In this document: piece by piece, positions 7,051 to 17,000 of the stretch
Layout: every line of letters begins with the position of its first letter
How positions within the stretch are numbered: the first letter of the stretch is position 1
NCBI GenBank assembly: GCA_041690035.1
Contig: JBDNFC010000049.1
Span: 1-26,521, forward strand
From: CALSPH01 sp041690035
Lineage (GTDB): Bacteria; Bacteroidota; Bacteroidia; NS11-12g; UBA955
Direction of reading: 5' to 3'
Length of the DNA stretch: 26,521 nucleotides
Translations under genes and position numbers: made by a program
Notes under the pieces: generated by a model
Seen by the model: the letters and a program-made list of their open reading frames with translations, nothing else
What the model was told of the DNA's origin: nothing
The model's database searches: none

Positions 7051-7613
7051 AAAATGTGGGATTATTTTTTGGTTCTTTTAATCCCATTCACATAGGGCAT
7101 TTGATTGTTGCAACACAATTAAAATCTGCCGCAAACTTAGATGAAGTCTGGTTTGTGGTAAGTCCTCACAGCCCATTTAAGCCTCAAAGTGAATTAGCTG
7201 CAGAAGACTTGCGCTTAGAATGGGTAAAAAAATCAGTAGCCAATACGTCATTTTTAAAAACATGTGATTTAGAATTTAAGCTGCCAAAACCTTCTTACAC
7301 ATACCTGACACTTGAAAAATTGCATGAATTGTATGACCATCATTTTCATCTTATTATGGGCTTGGATACTTTACAGTCATTGCCAGATTGGCGCAATGCG
7401 ATTGATTTTATGAATAAATACCCAATTCATGTTTACCAAAGAGGAGGTTTTTATAATATTACAAATGCTATTGCTAAAAATATTGTCATGCACAATTTGC
7501 CGTTATTAGATATTAGTGCTTCTTTTATCAGAGCGCAAGTATTGGCAAAAAAGCCAATAAATTTTATGGTAGATGTAAGTATTTTAGATGCTGTAGAGGC
7601 CTATTACAGGTAG
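7047..7613 (+). CDS. nadD: Nicotinate-nucleotide adenylyltransferase
   Basis: This enzyme makes nicotinic acid adenine dinucleotide from NaMN and ATP in NAD biosynthesis. The 188 residues carry the nucleotidyltransferase signature G-S-F-N-P-I-H-I-G-H at 9-18 (HxGH at 15-18) and, near the C-terminus, I-S-A-S-F-I-R in place of the usual I-S-S-T-x-I-R. The ATG at 7047 overlaps the gmk stop by four bases, so the pair is translationally coupled. It converges on the winged-helix gene with a 19 bp gap and no obvious strong terminator. Confidence 0.96.
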   Translation: MKNVGLFFGSFNPIHIGHLIVATQLKSAANLDEVWFVVSPHSPFKPQSELAAEDLRLEWVKKSVANTSFLKTCDLEFKLPKPSYTYLTLEKLHELYDHHFHLIMGLDTLQSLPDWRNAIDFMNKYPIHVYQRGGFYNITNAIAKNIVMHNLPLLDISASFIRAQVLAKKPINFMVDVSILDAVEAYYR

Positions 7614-7632
7614 TTTTTTATAATAATGAAGA

Positions 7633-7902
7633 TTAAAAACCCATTTCTTTCATTCCTTTTGCAGAGATTTTGTAAGCAAATTTATGCATGTGGTCACTAT
7701 CGTAATATATCTCTATAGGGGCGGTAATCCCTGAGGTGTTTTTTACTGTATTCACTAAGCCTTTGCGCAACAATTGTTTGATTACATCTTGCAGAATATT
7801 TTTTGGCAATTTTGTGTCTTCTAATAAATGCTGCAATGTTTCTGGAAAAATTAGAAACTCCAATACTTTTTTTTCTATTTCTTCTGTAATTATTTCGCTC
7901 AT
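7633..7902 (-). CDS. Small winged-helix-like protein
   Basis: This 89-residue acidic protein has a helical N-terminal half resembling a helix-turn-helix (about residues 20-50: L-Q-H-L-L-E-D-T-K-L-P, then I-L-Q-D-V-I-K-Q-L-L-R-K-G-L-V). A β-like wing and a K-I-S-A-K-G-M ending follow, as in small wHTH DNA-binding proteins. I chose ATG 7902, which begins M-S-E-I-I, over an upstream in-frame start at 7950. It leaves a 5 bp gap from the transpeptidase stop, whereas the longer form would overlap that gene and add a poor N-terminus. It is the last gene of the symporter-LOG-transpeptidase unit. The fold is inferred by eye, and target and role are unknown. Confidence 0.65.
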   Translation of the reverse strand: MSEIITEEIEKKVLEFLIFPETLQHLLEDTKLPKNILQDVIKQLLRKGLVNTVKNTSGITAPIEIYYDSDHMHKFAYKISAKGMKEMGF

Positions 7903-7907
7903 AAATT

Positions 7908-8444
7908 TTATTTTGGGCTTATAATTATAGGGGTATTTAATGCCACCCATGCAAATAATTCTTCTATTTCTGCATTATTTATGGCAATGCAGCCCCATGT
8001 CCAATCATACATCCAATGCGTTTTAGGGTCTTGACTTGGCCACCATAATCCATGAATGAAAATATCTCCTCCTGGATCTACACCTATTTTTTTTGCATTT
8101 GCTTTGTCAATTTCATTTGGATAAGATATTTTAAGTGAGCGGTATCCTCTGCTCTTCGGGTTTTTGAGATTGATGATATATAAGCCTTCGGGGGTCTTAT
8201 TATCTCCTTGCTTTTGTTTATGGCCAATAGGGTTTGCGCCAAAAGCACAGCGGTAAACCTTAAATGTATCTTTAAAATAGGCGTAAATTTTTCTTTCAGC
8301 CTTGCTAATATAAATTTTTTTGACAGTATCTGTTATCAATAACTCTTTGCTTGATTTTGCCACTTTTATACTTTCTTTTGGCAAACCAAATGCAAAACAT
8401 AAACTAACACATAAAATGAATATTAAATTTTTAGCTCCCATCAT
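7908..8444 (-). CDS. L,D-transpeptidase family protein (YkuD/YafK-like)
   Basis: This 178-residue exported protein has a signal-like hydrophobic N-terminus (about 1-20). The YkuD fold is supported by G-D-N-K-T-P-E-G-L-Y at 80-89, F-I-H-G at 129-132, and the cysteine motif W-T-W-G-C-I-A-I at 148-155 with nucleophile Cys152. Classical members read S/T-H-G-C; here a Trp replaces that His, a variation also seen in YafK-like members with G-C-I-A motifs. Family members form or cut peptidoglycan cross-links or lipoprotein links in the periplasm; which applies here is unknown. Adjacent in-frame ATGs at 8444 and 8441 are both plausible starts. It follows LOG after 31 bp and precedes the winged-helix gene by 5 bp. 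Confidence 0.85.
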   Translation of the reverse strand: MMGAKNLIFILCVSLCFAFGLPKESIKVAKSSKELLITDTVKKIYISKAERKIYAYFKDTFKVYRCAFGANPIGHKQKQGDNKTPEGLYIINLKNPKSRGYRSLKISYPNEIDKANAKKIGVDPGGDIFIHGLWWPSQDPKTHWMYDWTWGCIAINNAEIEELFAWVALNTPIIISPK

Positions 8445-8475
8445 TATTAATAACGCAATTTGTATTACAAATATT

Positions 8476-9186
8476 TTAAAAATTTATATCAATATCATAT
8501 TTTTCATAAAAAATAGAGATTTCTTCACAAACTTCCTCTGCAGTATCTACTATTTTAAACAAATCTAAATCTTCTAGGCTAATATATTCGTTGTCTGCAA
8601 GCATCGTTTCTTTTATCCAATCCAATAGCCCTGCCCAAAATTTAGTACCTACAAATATAATAGGGAATTTGGCTCTCTTATTTGTTTGCACCAGAGTTAG
8701 TGCTTCAAAAAGCTCATCTAAAGTGCCAAAACCACCCGGCAGAATTACAAAACCTTGAGCATATTTAACAAACATTACTTTTCGCACAAAGAAATAGTCA
8801 AAATTTATTAATAGATCAGGGTCAATGTATGGATTAGAGGTTTGCTCAAAAGGTAAATTGATATTTAAACCTACAGATTTTCCCTTTACATTTTTTGCTC
8901 CTTTATTTCCTGCTTCCATAATACCAGGCCCACCACCAGTAATGATTCCCCAGCCTTGCATACTCAGTTTTTCTGCAATCTGCTCTGCCAAGAGGTAGTG
9001 TGCGTGCCCAGGCTTTGTTCTTGCTGAGCCAAAAATACTAATGCAAGGGCCAGTTTTTGCTAATTTATCATAGCCTTCAACAAATTCTGCCATAATTTTA
9101 AAAATACTCCAGCTATTACTGCTTTTTACATCGGGCCATTTTTGTCTTTGAAATGCCCGCGTAATTCTATCATCTTTGTTATCCAT
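8476..9186 (-). CDS. LOG-family (TIGR00730) cytokinin riboside 5'-monophosphate phosphoribohydrolase-like protein
   Basis: This 236-residue cytoplasmic protein is of the lysine-decarboxylase-like/LOG superfamily, whose members hydrolyse nucleoside 5'-monophosphates to base and ribose 5-phosphate. It has the Rossmann start I-S-I-F-G-S-A-R (49-56), I-I-T-G-G-G-P-G-I-M-E-A (81-92), and the signature P-G-G-F-G-T-L-D-E (150-158) preceded by V-R-K-V-M. Such proteins are often misannotated as lysine decarboxylases. The ATG at 9186 lies inside the last eight bases of the symporter gene (ATGGATAA overlap), so the two are coupled. The physiological substrate in bacteria is not settled. Confidence 0.92.
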   Translation of the reverse strand: MDNKDDRITRAFQRQKWPDVKSSNSWSIFKIMAEFVEGYDKLAKTGPCISIFGSARTKPGHAHYLLAEQIAEKLSMQGWGIITGGGPGIMEAGNKGAKNVKGKSVGLNINLPFEQTSNPYIDPDLLINFDYFFVRKVMFVKYAQGFVILPGGFGTLDELFEALTLVQTNKRAKFPIIFVGTKFWAGLLDWIKETMLADNEYISLEDLDLFKIVDTAEEVCEEISIFYEKYDIDINF

Positions 9187-10675
9187 ATTTAATGTTGTTT
9201 TTGTGTGAAAAGAGTGTTAGTCCAATAAAAGTTAAAATTCCATTGAGCACAATGATACTATGTCCTAGTTCAAATCCACCAGTGAATGAAGGTAGTTTTA
9301 ATTGAATAAAGTATGTTATCATAGGCGATAATAGGCATATTGTATACATATATTTATTTGCGATTTTGCTTTTGCTTTTAAGGATGCAAAAGCTAAATAA
9401 TCCAATTAGCGGCCCATACGTATAGCCTGCCAAGGTAAGTATTTGGTCTATCATGGCTTTGCTAGATAATAGCTGAGCCCCAATAACCAAAACGAGCAAA
9501 ATAATGGCAAAGGAAATGTGCACCGTCTGTCTTATTTTCTTATTTCTTGGCGTTTCTTGATCGGTATTTTGCTTTAAAAAATCAATGCAAAACGAAGTGG
9601 TAAGTGTAGCCAATACACTATCTGCGCTGCTAAATGTGGCTGCTGTAAGACCTAAAATAAAAGCAATACCTGCAAAAACACCTAAAGAGCCAAGCGCCAT
9701 AGTTGGAAAAACCTTGTCTGTAATAATCTTTCCTGTATTTTCATCCATTGGCAAATTTAGTTGCATTGCATCTGCATACAAATAAAGCAATGCACCTAAA
9801 GCAAGAAAAAATACGTTTACGAATAGCATAACAAAACTAAAGGTATACATGTTTTTTTGAGCCTCGCCTAAACTTTTGCAACTCAAATTTTTTTGCATCA
9901 TATTTTGATCCATTCCACTCATAGAGGCTGCAATAAATATTCCGCCAATAAAACTTTTAAAAAAATTCCCTTTGGCATTTATATCCCATTCAAAGATTTT
10001 TGCATATTGACTTTGGCTAATTTTTTGAACGGCAGTGCTTATGCTTATGTCCCAATGTTGCAATATGGCGGCAATAGATAGTACTACACCTAAAAGTAGA
10101 AAAAAGGATTGAAAAAAATCTGTCCACACTAAGGTTTTAATGCCTCCTTTAAATGTGTAGCCAAGAATTAGTCCTATAACAATAGCAATGCTTAAGTTTA
10201 GTGGTATATTTAATGGTCCAAAAACAAAAATGTGTAGGGCAGTAGAAGCTATAAACAACCTGCCTGCTGCGCCCACTAATCTACTAATAATAAAATAAAA
10301 AGAACCTATATAAGCAGCGTGTTGGCCTAATTGCTTGCCCAAAAAACTATAGATAGAGGTAAGGTTGAGTTTGTAATACAATGGCAACAGCACCTGGCTG
10401 ATAACCATGTAGCCAAAAAAGTATCCAAAAACTACTTGTAAATAACCAAAGTTAGTAAGCAATACAGCACCTGGCACAGAGATAAAAGTGATGCCAGAGA
10501 GCGAATCACCCAACAAACCAAAAGCGACTACAAACCAAGGTGATTTTTTGTTGCCTAAAAAATAGCCAAAACTATCAGCTTTTCTAGACGTAAGCCAACT
10601 TATAAACAATAAAGCAGCAAAATAGGTGAATATAACTACAATAACTAGTGAAGGGCTTAGGCTAGGCATGGGCAT
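9179..10675 (-). CDS. Sodium:solute symporter family transporter
   Basis: This 498-residue inner-membrane protein has around 12-13 hydrophobic segments and the start of SSS-family transporters: a first helix, then S-W-L-T-S-R-K-A-D-S-F-G-Y-F-L-G-N-K-K-S-P-W. A L-G-D-S-L-S-G-I-T-F-I-S-V-P-G segment follows, and later S-S-A-D-S-V-L-A-T-L-T-T-S, matching the family's sodium-site region. It imports a small solute with Na+; the substrate cannot be read from sequence. In-frame ATGs at 10675 and 10669 are both possible starts. A near-consensus -7 sequence (TTACTTTG, 10699-10706 on the minus strand) lies upstream. It heads the unit with LOG, transpeptidase and winged-helix genes. Confidence 0.92.
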   Translation of the reverse strand: MPMPSLSPSLVIVVIFTYFAALLFISWLTSRKADSFGYFLGNKKSPWFVVAFGLLGDSLSGITFISVPGAVLLTNFGYLQVVFGYFFGYMVISQVLLPLYYKLNLTSIYSFLGKQLGQHAAYIGSFYFIISRLVGAAGRLFIASTALHIFVFGPLNIPLNLSIAIVIGLILGYTFKGGIKTLVWTDFFQSFFLLLGVVLSIAAILQHWDISISTAVQKISQSQYAKIFEWDINAKGNFFKSFIGGIFIAASMSGMDQNMMQKNLSCKSLGEAQKNMYTFSFVMLFVNVFFLALGALLYLYADAMQLNLPMDENTGKIITDKVFPTMALGSLGVFAGIAFILGLTAATFSSADSVLATLTTSFCIDFLKQNTDQETPRNKKIRQTVHISFAIILLVLVIGAQLLSSKAMIDQILTLAGYTYGPLIGLFSFCILKSKSKIANKYMYTICLLSPMITYFIQLKLPSFTGGFELGHSIIVLNGILTFIGLTLFSHKNNIKYG

Positions 10676-11224
10676 ATTTTTTTTGTTTTAAAGCCCCGCA
10701 AAGTAATGATTTTTTTTATAAAGGAAAAAGAGCTTGAGTTTTTATTAAATTTGCTAATGTATTATAGGAATCATATTGTGATGATTTTTTAGAAATTATA
10801 CCAAATTGTGGTGTAAAAAAATCCATAATAGCTCAGTTTCAATAAACTAAATTTTGCAGTATTTTTCTTTCAATCCGTTATAATAAATTAGGGCTATCCA
10901 GTACATTCTTAAGCTGTAATAGTTGCAATGATATATGTGAAAACTTCTTTGTTTTTATAACAATTGAAACATGCCAAAAGTAATATTTTATAAAGATAAG
11001 ACTGCAAAAATGTTTAACCCTGCTCATGCAATCTACTTTTTTTTAATTCAAATTATTCGCTTTAGATGGGTTTAACCCCGATTTAGTAGTTCGCCATTTT
11101 AGCAGCTTTGATTTGCAGAAAAAATAAACATTTTCAACTGTTTCGAAAAGGATAAAAATGGCTCAAATGCTTACATGGTATGTAGTTTTTTAGATAAAAA
11201 AAGTCTCAAATGAACCATTCAGGT
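10676..11224. other. Gene-free spacer between TPR gene end and symporter start
   Basis: About 550 bp with stop codons in all frames. I see no RNA gene, repeat array or recognisable decayed gene. The end nearest the symporter probably holds its promoter. A short palindrome GGGTT-T-AACCC at 11068-11078 is too small to interpret. Confidence 0.5.
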
Positions 11225-13066
11225 TTAATTTTCAAAATAATAATTTTCTTGTTCCCTTATCACGTCTCCTCTTAAAATTCGATACCTTCTTGCTGCATCT
11301 ACAGTATATAAACTTCCAGGCTGTTTTAGTATCAGTTCTTCAAAATATTTCATTGCATTGGCAGTATCTTTTAACTGATTTTCATAAATGTCTGCCAATT
11401 CGTAAAGTGCATTATCGTATAAAATATCATTGTTATATTTTGCAATAATTTCGTTATAAAAAACAATGGCTGCTTGCCATTTTCCTTGTCGCGCATTTAC
11501 TTGGGCTTTTAAAAAAACTATTTCATCTACTAGGCTGTGTTTTGGAAACAAAAGATTAATTTTTTCTACCTCATTTATGGCTGCCTCATATTTATTTTGA
11601 TAAAGCAATAATTGCGCAGTAGCATAAGATTCCATGGCAACATAGTTAGAATCTAACCCTAGATTATCTTGAATAGTAAGTGAAAGTTCTATAGCATTAT
11701 TAGAAATTAATTGAGAAGTAGCTCCTTTTAGCACTTCTAACTGGGTTTCTGCCCACTCAAACTCACCCCTAAAAAAGGCTAATCGCGCCTTTCTAAACTT
11801 AGCTTCTTGGCCCAAAGGTTCTTCTTTAAAATCTTTCTCCACCTGCGCATAGAGCAATTCGCTTTCCCATACATCTCCTGTAAAAAGATATGCATCGCCC
11901 AAATCTAGTTTGCACTCTGCTTTAAAATAGCGATTATTGCCAGGCGTATTTATTACTTCTTCTAATAGATTTATGGCTTTGGTTGGCTGATGCAACTTTG
12001 TTAAATAGATATTTGCCAATAATTTCATAGCTTGTATTGCATATTGATTATTTTTATTTTGTTTTATAAAGGTTAAATAATCGCGCTCTAGCTCATTCAA
12101 TTTAGCGGTGTCAGAAAAGGTGCTCATTTTAATCATATCATATCTGGCCTCTAACCATCCATTTTGTGCTTGATAATAATAGCGTTCTTCTTTTCCTAAT
12201 TCCATCACGTATGCATAAGATTGTGCAGCAATTTCGTACTCCTTATTTGCATTGCAAATATTTGCAAATACAATAAGTTCTAAACCCATGTCGTTCTTTT
12301 TTTTGCTCAATGACTTATAATGTATAAACGCATTTTTCCAATCTTTTTGTTGCACCAATGCCCAGGTGAGCAGTTGTTCATACACCAAGTTGTTTTCACT
12401 TGCCCTTATTCTTTTTATCAGCGCTAATTTCAGATTGTCATAGGTAGATTTGTTTTTCATAAATGCAGGCAGCTGGCTTATCACAATTTGATATTGATTT
12501 TCGTTTACTATTGCTAAATCTAAGAGCATTTCTAAGGCTTTTTGTTGATTATCAATACGCAGATAGAGCTGTGCTATTTCTATTTGGTGTAAAAAATATT
12601 GTCCCAAGAACTTTTTATTTTTCTCCAATAAACTGATGGCTTCATTTACATATCCTTGTTTTGCCAATTCCACTCCAATGCTTGCTGAATTAACTTCGTT
12701 TTTATAATTTTCTTCAATAATTTTATCTAACAGTTTTTTAGCCTTTTTGGTATCTCCATCTTGGTCTAAAAAAAATATCTCTGCAATGCTAAAACGGGGT
12801 TGTTTTGTTTTCTCAAAAAAATAGTTGGCCACTTTTTTTGCCTCTTTAAAATTTTTTACTTTTACTAAACAAGATATATATGGTTCATAAATAAGCAGAC
12901 TTGCAGTTTTTTTATCTATTTGTTGACCAAATAGCATCACTGCTTTTTCACATTCTCCATCTTGTGCATACTGTATTGCTAATTTTTCAATACTTGTTTG
13001 GGCGACCATTTGCTTGCAACAAAACATGTAAATAAGCAAAAAACTAAATTTTAATAGTGATTTCAT
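11225..13066 (-). CDS. Secreted tetratricopeptide-repeat protein
   Basis: This 613-residue protein has a Sec signal peptide of about 22 residues ending M-V-A-Q. The rest is almost all helical repeats of 34-36 residues with the TPR A-x3-Y/F and A-x3-Y/F-E pattern, for example D-G-E-C-E-K-A-V-M-L-F near 36-46, K-W-Q-A-A-I-V-F-Y-N-E-I near 535, and A-N-A-M-K-Y-F-E-E-L near 565-575. The final segment A-A-R-R-Y-R-I-L-R-G-D recurs at the end of similar Bacteroidota proteins. TPR arrays are protein-interaction scaffolds; this one should act in the periplasm or at the outer membrane. Partners are unknown. It is preceded by a -7-like TAAATTTG at 13132-13139 and lies 111 bp after the GT2 gene. Confidence 0.88.
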   Translation of the reverse strand: MKSLLKFSFLLIYMFCCKQMVAQTSIEKLAIQYAQDGECEKAVMLFGQQIDKKTASLLIYEPYISCLVKVKNFKEAKKVANYFFEKTKQPRFSIAEIFFLDQDGDTKKAKKLLDKIIEENYKNEVNSASIGVELAKQGYVNEAISLLEKNKKFLGQYFLHQIEIAQLYLRIDNQQKALEMLLDLAIVNENQYQIVISQLPAFMKNKSTYDNLKLALIKRIRASENNLVYEQLLTWALVQQKDWKNAFIHYKSLSKKKNDMGLELIVFANICNANKEYEIAAQSYAYVMELGKEERYYYQAQNGWLEARYDMIKMSTFSDTAKLNELERDYLTFIKQNKNNQYAIQAMKLLANIYLTKLHQPTKAINLLEEVINTPGNNRYFKAECKLDLGDAYLFTGDVWESELLYAQVEKDFKEEPLGQEAKFRKARLAFFRGEFEWAETQLEVLKGATSQLISNNAIELSLTIQDNLGLDSNYVAMESYATAQLLLYQNKYEAAINEVEKINLLFPKHSLVDEIVFLKAQVNARQGKWQAAIVFYNEIIAKYNNDILYDNALYELADIYENQLKDTANAMKYFEELILKQPGSLYTVDAARRYRILRGDVIREQENYYFEN

Positions 13067-13131
13067 TCCTTAATTTTTACAAACATTTTTTATATCATCT
13101 AATATTCAAAAAACGTTCCTTTTTTTCATTT

Positions 13132-13139
13132 CAAATTTA
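13132..13139 (-). promoter_or_regulatory. -7 box candidate for the TPR gene
   Basis: On the minus strand this reads TAAATTTG, an exact TAnnTTTG match 65 bp before the ATG. No clear -33 TTTG is found at the usual distance. Confidence 0.35.
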
Positions 13140-13177
13140 CTTTATTATTCTAATAAATAGTCATTATTTAGTACATA

Positions 13178-14014
13178 TTATATAATAGCGCTTAATTTAG
13201 CTTTAATAGTCGCCCAAAAATGGGAAAAGTTTTTTTTAATTTCTGGCAAAGAACCTTGATGAGCACCACCAATTTTTAAATAATTTTTATAGAAATAGGC
13301 TGCACTGATACCCCACTTTCTTTTAAATTGTTTACGGCCATTATTTAGTTTAACACGATGTAGCGTCTTGGATTGAAAATGATAAACCCTACTGCTGCCA
13401 ACTCCTATAAAATCTCTGATACCCAATTGCCATAATTTCATAGAAAAATCAGGGTCTGAGTATAATCCCGGGCTAAAAGATTCGCTGTATCCGCCTACCG
13501 CATCCCAATTTGCCTTGCTAACCAAACTTGGGGGCCACGATGCACCATTCCAGTCATCAAAACTAATATGCTTATGAAAATCAAGTAGTTTAGCTAAATT
13601 AAAATTACCATTAAGTTCACCAAAAAAGTGTGGGGCAATCATGCAATTAAAAGGTCCTTTTGTGGGCTCTATCATTGTGGCACTTAAATAAAAATTTTCA
13701 TGGCCGATTGCTTTTATTTTTTTTATTAATGCTGCATCCCATTGCGGCAAAGCATACATGTCATCATTCATATAAACAAGATAGGGTGCTGTGGCTTTGG
13801 CAGCTAAAAGATTTAGCGCCTTACAAATCCCTATATTTTCGCTGCTGTGGGTATAACTAATTTTTTGTTCTTGGAGCCATGCAATACTTTCGTCTTTTCC
13901 TTCATTTACATGCACAAGTATTTGATGATTATATCCACTGTGTTCTTGCAACGATTCAATACATGTTTTTAGGTATAAAAAATTATTCCAAGTGGGGATA
14001 AGTATGCTAAACAT
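13178..14014 (-). CDS. GT2-family glycosyltransferase
   Basis: This 278-residue GT-A fold glycosyltransferase starts M-F-S-I-L-I-P-T-W-N-N, the usual family-2 opening. S-E-N-I-G-I-C-K-A-L-N is at 58-68 and the metal/nucleotide-sugar motif M-N-D-D-M at 82-86 (Asp84, Asp85). The acceptor-side segment V-G-G-Y-S-E-S-F-S-P-G-L-Y-S-D-P-D-F is typical of this family. There is no membrane helix, so it is probably cytoplasmic. It acts on an unknown glycan. It lies between a TPR protein and a T9SS cargo on the same strand but has its own -7 box (14023-14030) and is separated from the cargo gene by a strong terminator, so it is probably transcribed separately. Confidence 0.9.
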   Translation of the reverse strand: MFSILIPTWNNFLYLKTCIESLQEHSGYNHQILVHVNEGKDESIAWLQEQKISYTHSSENIGICKALNLLAAKATAPYLVYMNDDMYALPQWDAALIKKIKAIGHENFYLSATMIEPTKGPFNCMIAPHFFGELNGNFNLAKLLDFHKHISFDDWNGASWPPSLVSKANWDAVGGYSESFSPGLYSDPDFSMKLWQLGIRDFIGVGSSRVYHFQSKTLHRVKLNNGRKQFKRKWGISAAYFYKNYLKIGGAHQGSLPEIKKNFSHFWATIKAKLSAII

Positions 14015-14022
14015 TTAAGCTT

Positions 14023-14030
14023 CAAATTTA
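14023..14030 (-). promoter_or_regulatory. -7 box candidate for the GT2 gene
   Basis: On the minus strand this reads TAAATTTG, an exact TAnnTTTG match 8 bp before the GT2 ATG. That would give a nearly leaderless transcript. No -33 match at the normal spacing. Confidence 0.35.
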
Positions 14031-14054
14031 CGCATTTCAAAATTAATATGACAT

Positions 14055-14084
14055 AAAAAAACCCTCAATTTTGAGGGTTTTTTT
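14055..14084. terminator. Perfect hairpin terminator after the PKD/T9SS gene
   Basis: The stem is AAAAAAACCCTCAA (14055-14068) with TTGAGGGTTTTTTT (14071-14084), 14 perfect base pairs around a central TT. It starts 11 bp past the stop of the large minus-strand gene and carries T-runs on both sides, so it can work in either direction. Confidence 0.92.
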
Positions 14085-14094
14085 ATTTTTGTGC

Positions 14095-17000
14095 TTATCG
14101 CATTAAATACACTGTGTTGTTATTTATATACCATTTGCTTACAAAGTAATCTGTATATCGCATGCTATAATTATAGAATCCTTCTTGCACTGGCTTGCCT
14201 TGATATGTTCCATCCCATCCTTTGTTTACATCTTTAGTGGCAAATAATATTTCTCCCCAACGGTTAAAAATAGTTATTTCATAGCCTTTTACACCTTGCA
14301 ATACACCGCTTAGTTTAAAAATCTCATTAATTCCATCGCCATTTGGGCTAAACGAGTTGGGAATATAAACAGAGAAAGCAGGTTCTATAAATATTGTTTT
14401 GGAAGATGTGTCTGTGCAAAGGTTTTCGTTTGATATGATCAATGTAATTCTAAATCTACCGGTATCCATAAATGAATATTTTGGGTTTTGAATATTGCTT
14501 TTTCCAGTTTCGCCAAATGTCCAATCCCATGTCAGTGCACCAATTGATAAATCAGTAAAATCTACATCAGGTTCTATAATTGTAGGTTTAATAGGACTCA
14601 TGCTAAAATCTGCTGTGGGTTTATCAAATACGGTAATAATACTGTCATATTCTATATCTGCATCGCAGCCAAAAGCACTTTCTACATAAAGAGAAGCGCT
14701 GTATTTTCTAGGAGCCATCAAAACTGTATTTGCATTCGAGGTATTGCCTGCATTAGCACCATTTACTTTCCAATCATATACTGCAATAACATCATTTGCT
14801 ACTGTTGCATTGCTTGTTAACATAACCGCTAGCGGAGCACATCCTTTGTCGGGTGTGAAGGTAAAATCAACTACGGGTATTGCATGCGATTTAACCGTTT
14901 TGGTTATTTCTGCCTTACAGTTTCTGTTTGTTTCTATGCTCATTTTTACATTATAGCTGCCTACTACTGCATAGGTATGCGCAATGTTGTTTCCAGCATT
15001 TGTGTTTCCATCGCCTAGTTCCCAGTTTATAACGCTTATCGTTCCGCTGCTAACAGACGATGTATTTGTAAGCGTTGTTGGCAGCGCTTCACAATCTTCT
15101 ACTACTGTAAAATTAGGGGTTGGTAAAGGATAAACCTCAATGATGCTATTATTAGAAGCTTTACATCCATTAGTAGTAGTAGCTGTAAGCGAAATATTTT
15201 TTGTTCCAAATGAACTATATGTGTAGCTAGGATCTCTAGCAATACTAGTAGCACCGCCACCAAAATCCCAAGCCCATGCGTTAATACTGCCTGTGTCTAC
15301 TGTGCTATTGTTAGTAAAAAGGGTAGCTAGATTTAAGCATACGTTGGTTCCTGTAAAACTAATATTTGGTAAACTCCATACAAAAATGGGTTTTGTAATT
15401 GTGTCTTTGCATCCTGCACCCGAATTTATGATTAGGGTAATGTTATCTACACCAGTGGCATTACTTGTAAATTTAAAACTATCAGCAAGATTAGCTGTCC
15501 TGCCGCTTGTAGAAGACCAATTATAACTATTAATGCCAAAGCCATAATGATTGCTTGTGCTTTTCATCAAAGCAGCATTGTTTAAGCATATAATATTACT
15601 AGAAAAATCTGCTTTTGGTTTAGGAATAATATAAACGTTGGTAGCCAAAGTGTCTTTGCACCCATTTGCAGTTGTTGTTATTACATTGTAGTTAAACCTT
15701 CCTGAATCTTTAAAAATGGTTTTAATTGTTTTTCCTTTAAAACTATCTGCACCGCCAAAATACCAATCTATTTTACTTAAAATTTCTGTCGAGGGCGCAT
15801 GAGACTGTGTAAGTGTTCCACTATCGCCAAAACATAAGTTTTGAGCAACTACAGCTGACTGCACTTGATTAAATATTTTTACATTATGGGTAACTGAGTC
15901 TGCACAATCTGCATTTTGCCTAATTACTAATTTTGCATTATAGCTGCCTGAACTTGCATATTTATAGGCAGGATTGGCTGCGTTAGATGTATTGCCATCG
16001 CCTAAATGCCAGATTTTTGCTGAGGGAGTAATGGATGTTGTATTGCTAGTGTCTAAAAAGTTTACTGTATTTTTTAGGCAAGCATCATTGAAACTAAATC
16101 CAGCTTTAAAAGGTGGATGTTTGGTAATGGTGGTATCTTTGCTTGCTTTGCAGCCTACAGAGTCTGTAACTGTAAGCACTACTTTAAAATTGCCATAAGT
16201 ATTGTATAAATATGACGCGTATGGGGCATAAAAAGAATCTATCGTTCCATCCCCAAAATCATAAACCCATTTTGCTATTTTTCTCAATTTCACTGAGCTG
16301 CTGTCTGAAATAAGCAAACTGTCTTTGAAACAACTTCCTGATGCTGCAAACTTAGCAACAGGAACAGGATAACGCTCTACTTCATGAGTGGCAGTATCAT
16401 AGCAGTCAAAACTAGACCTTACAAATAAATTAGTAATATATTTACCCACGGTATCGTATAAATGTGTAGGATTTGAAGCAAATTCTCTTGCTCCATCGCC
16501 ATAGTCCCAAAGTTTAAAAACAAGATTGCCAGGTGTATCTACTTCAACACTGTCAAAAAATTTAACCACATTGGCATCACACGCATTTTGAAATGTGAAA
16601 CTAGCCCTTGGATTGCTGGCTACTTTTACTAGCAATTCTGCACTATCTGTGCTTGAGCAACCATCAAATGTTTTTTTGGTCACAGTTAACTTTACTCTAT
16701 AATCACCCGCGCTTTTATAAGTGTGTTTTGGGCTTTTTAAAGTATCTGTATTGCCATCTCCAAAATTCCAATTGTATTTTGATGCTACAAAACTTGCAAT
16801 GCCAGTAAATTCTGCTACTTCACCTAGGCATAAGGTGTTTAGGTTATTGGGTTTTTTGTTTTTATCAGCAAGGGTAATATATGCAGCAAGGTTGGTAACA
16901 TTGGCTCCTGCATTATATCCATAAGATTCAAAACTTCCAAAACCATAAGCAGTCGCATTAAATCCTCCAGCAGCTAGTAATCGTTGATTGCCTTTTGGTA

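Noticed and set aside
11068..11078. Palindrome GGGTT-T-AACCC in the spacer
   Set aside because: Five-base arms without a T-run are expected by chance.
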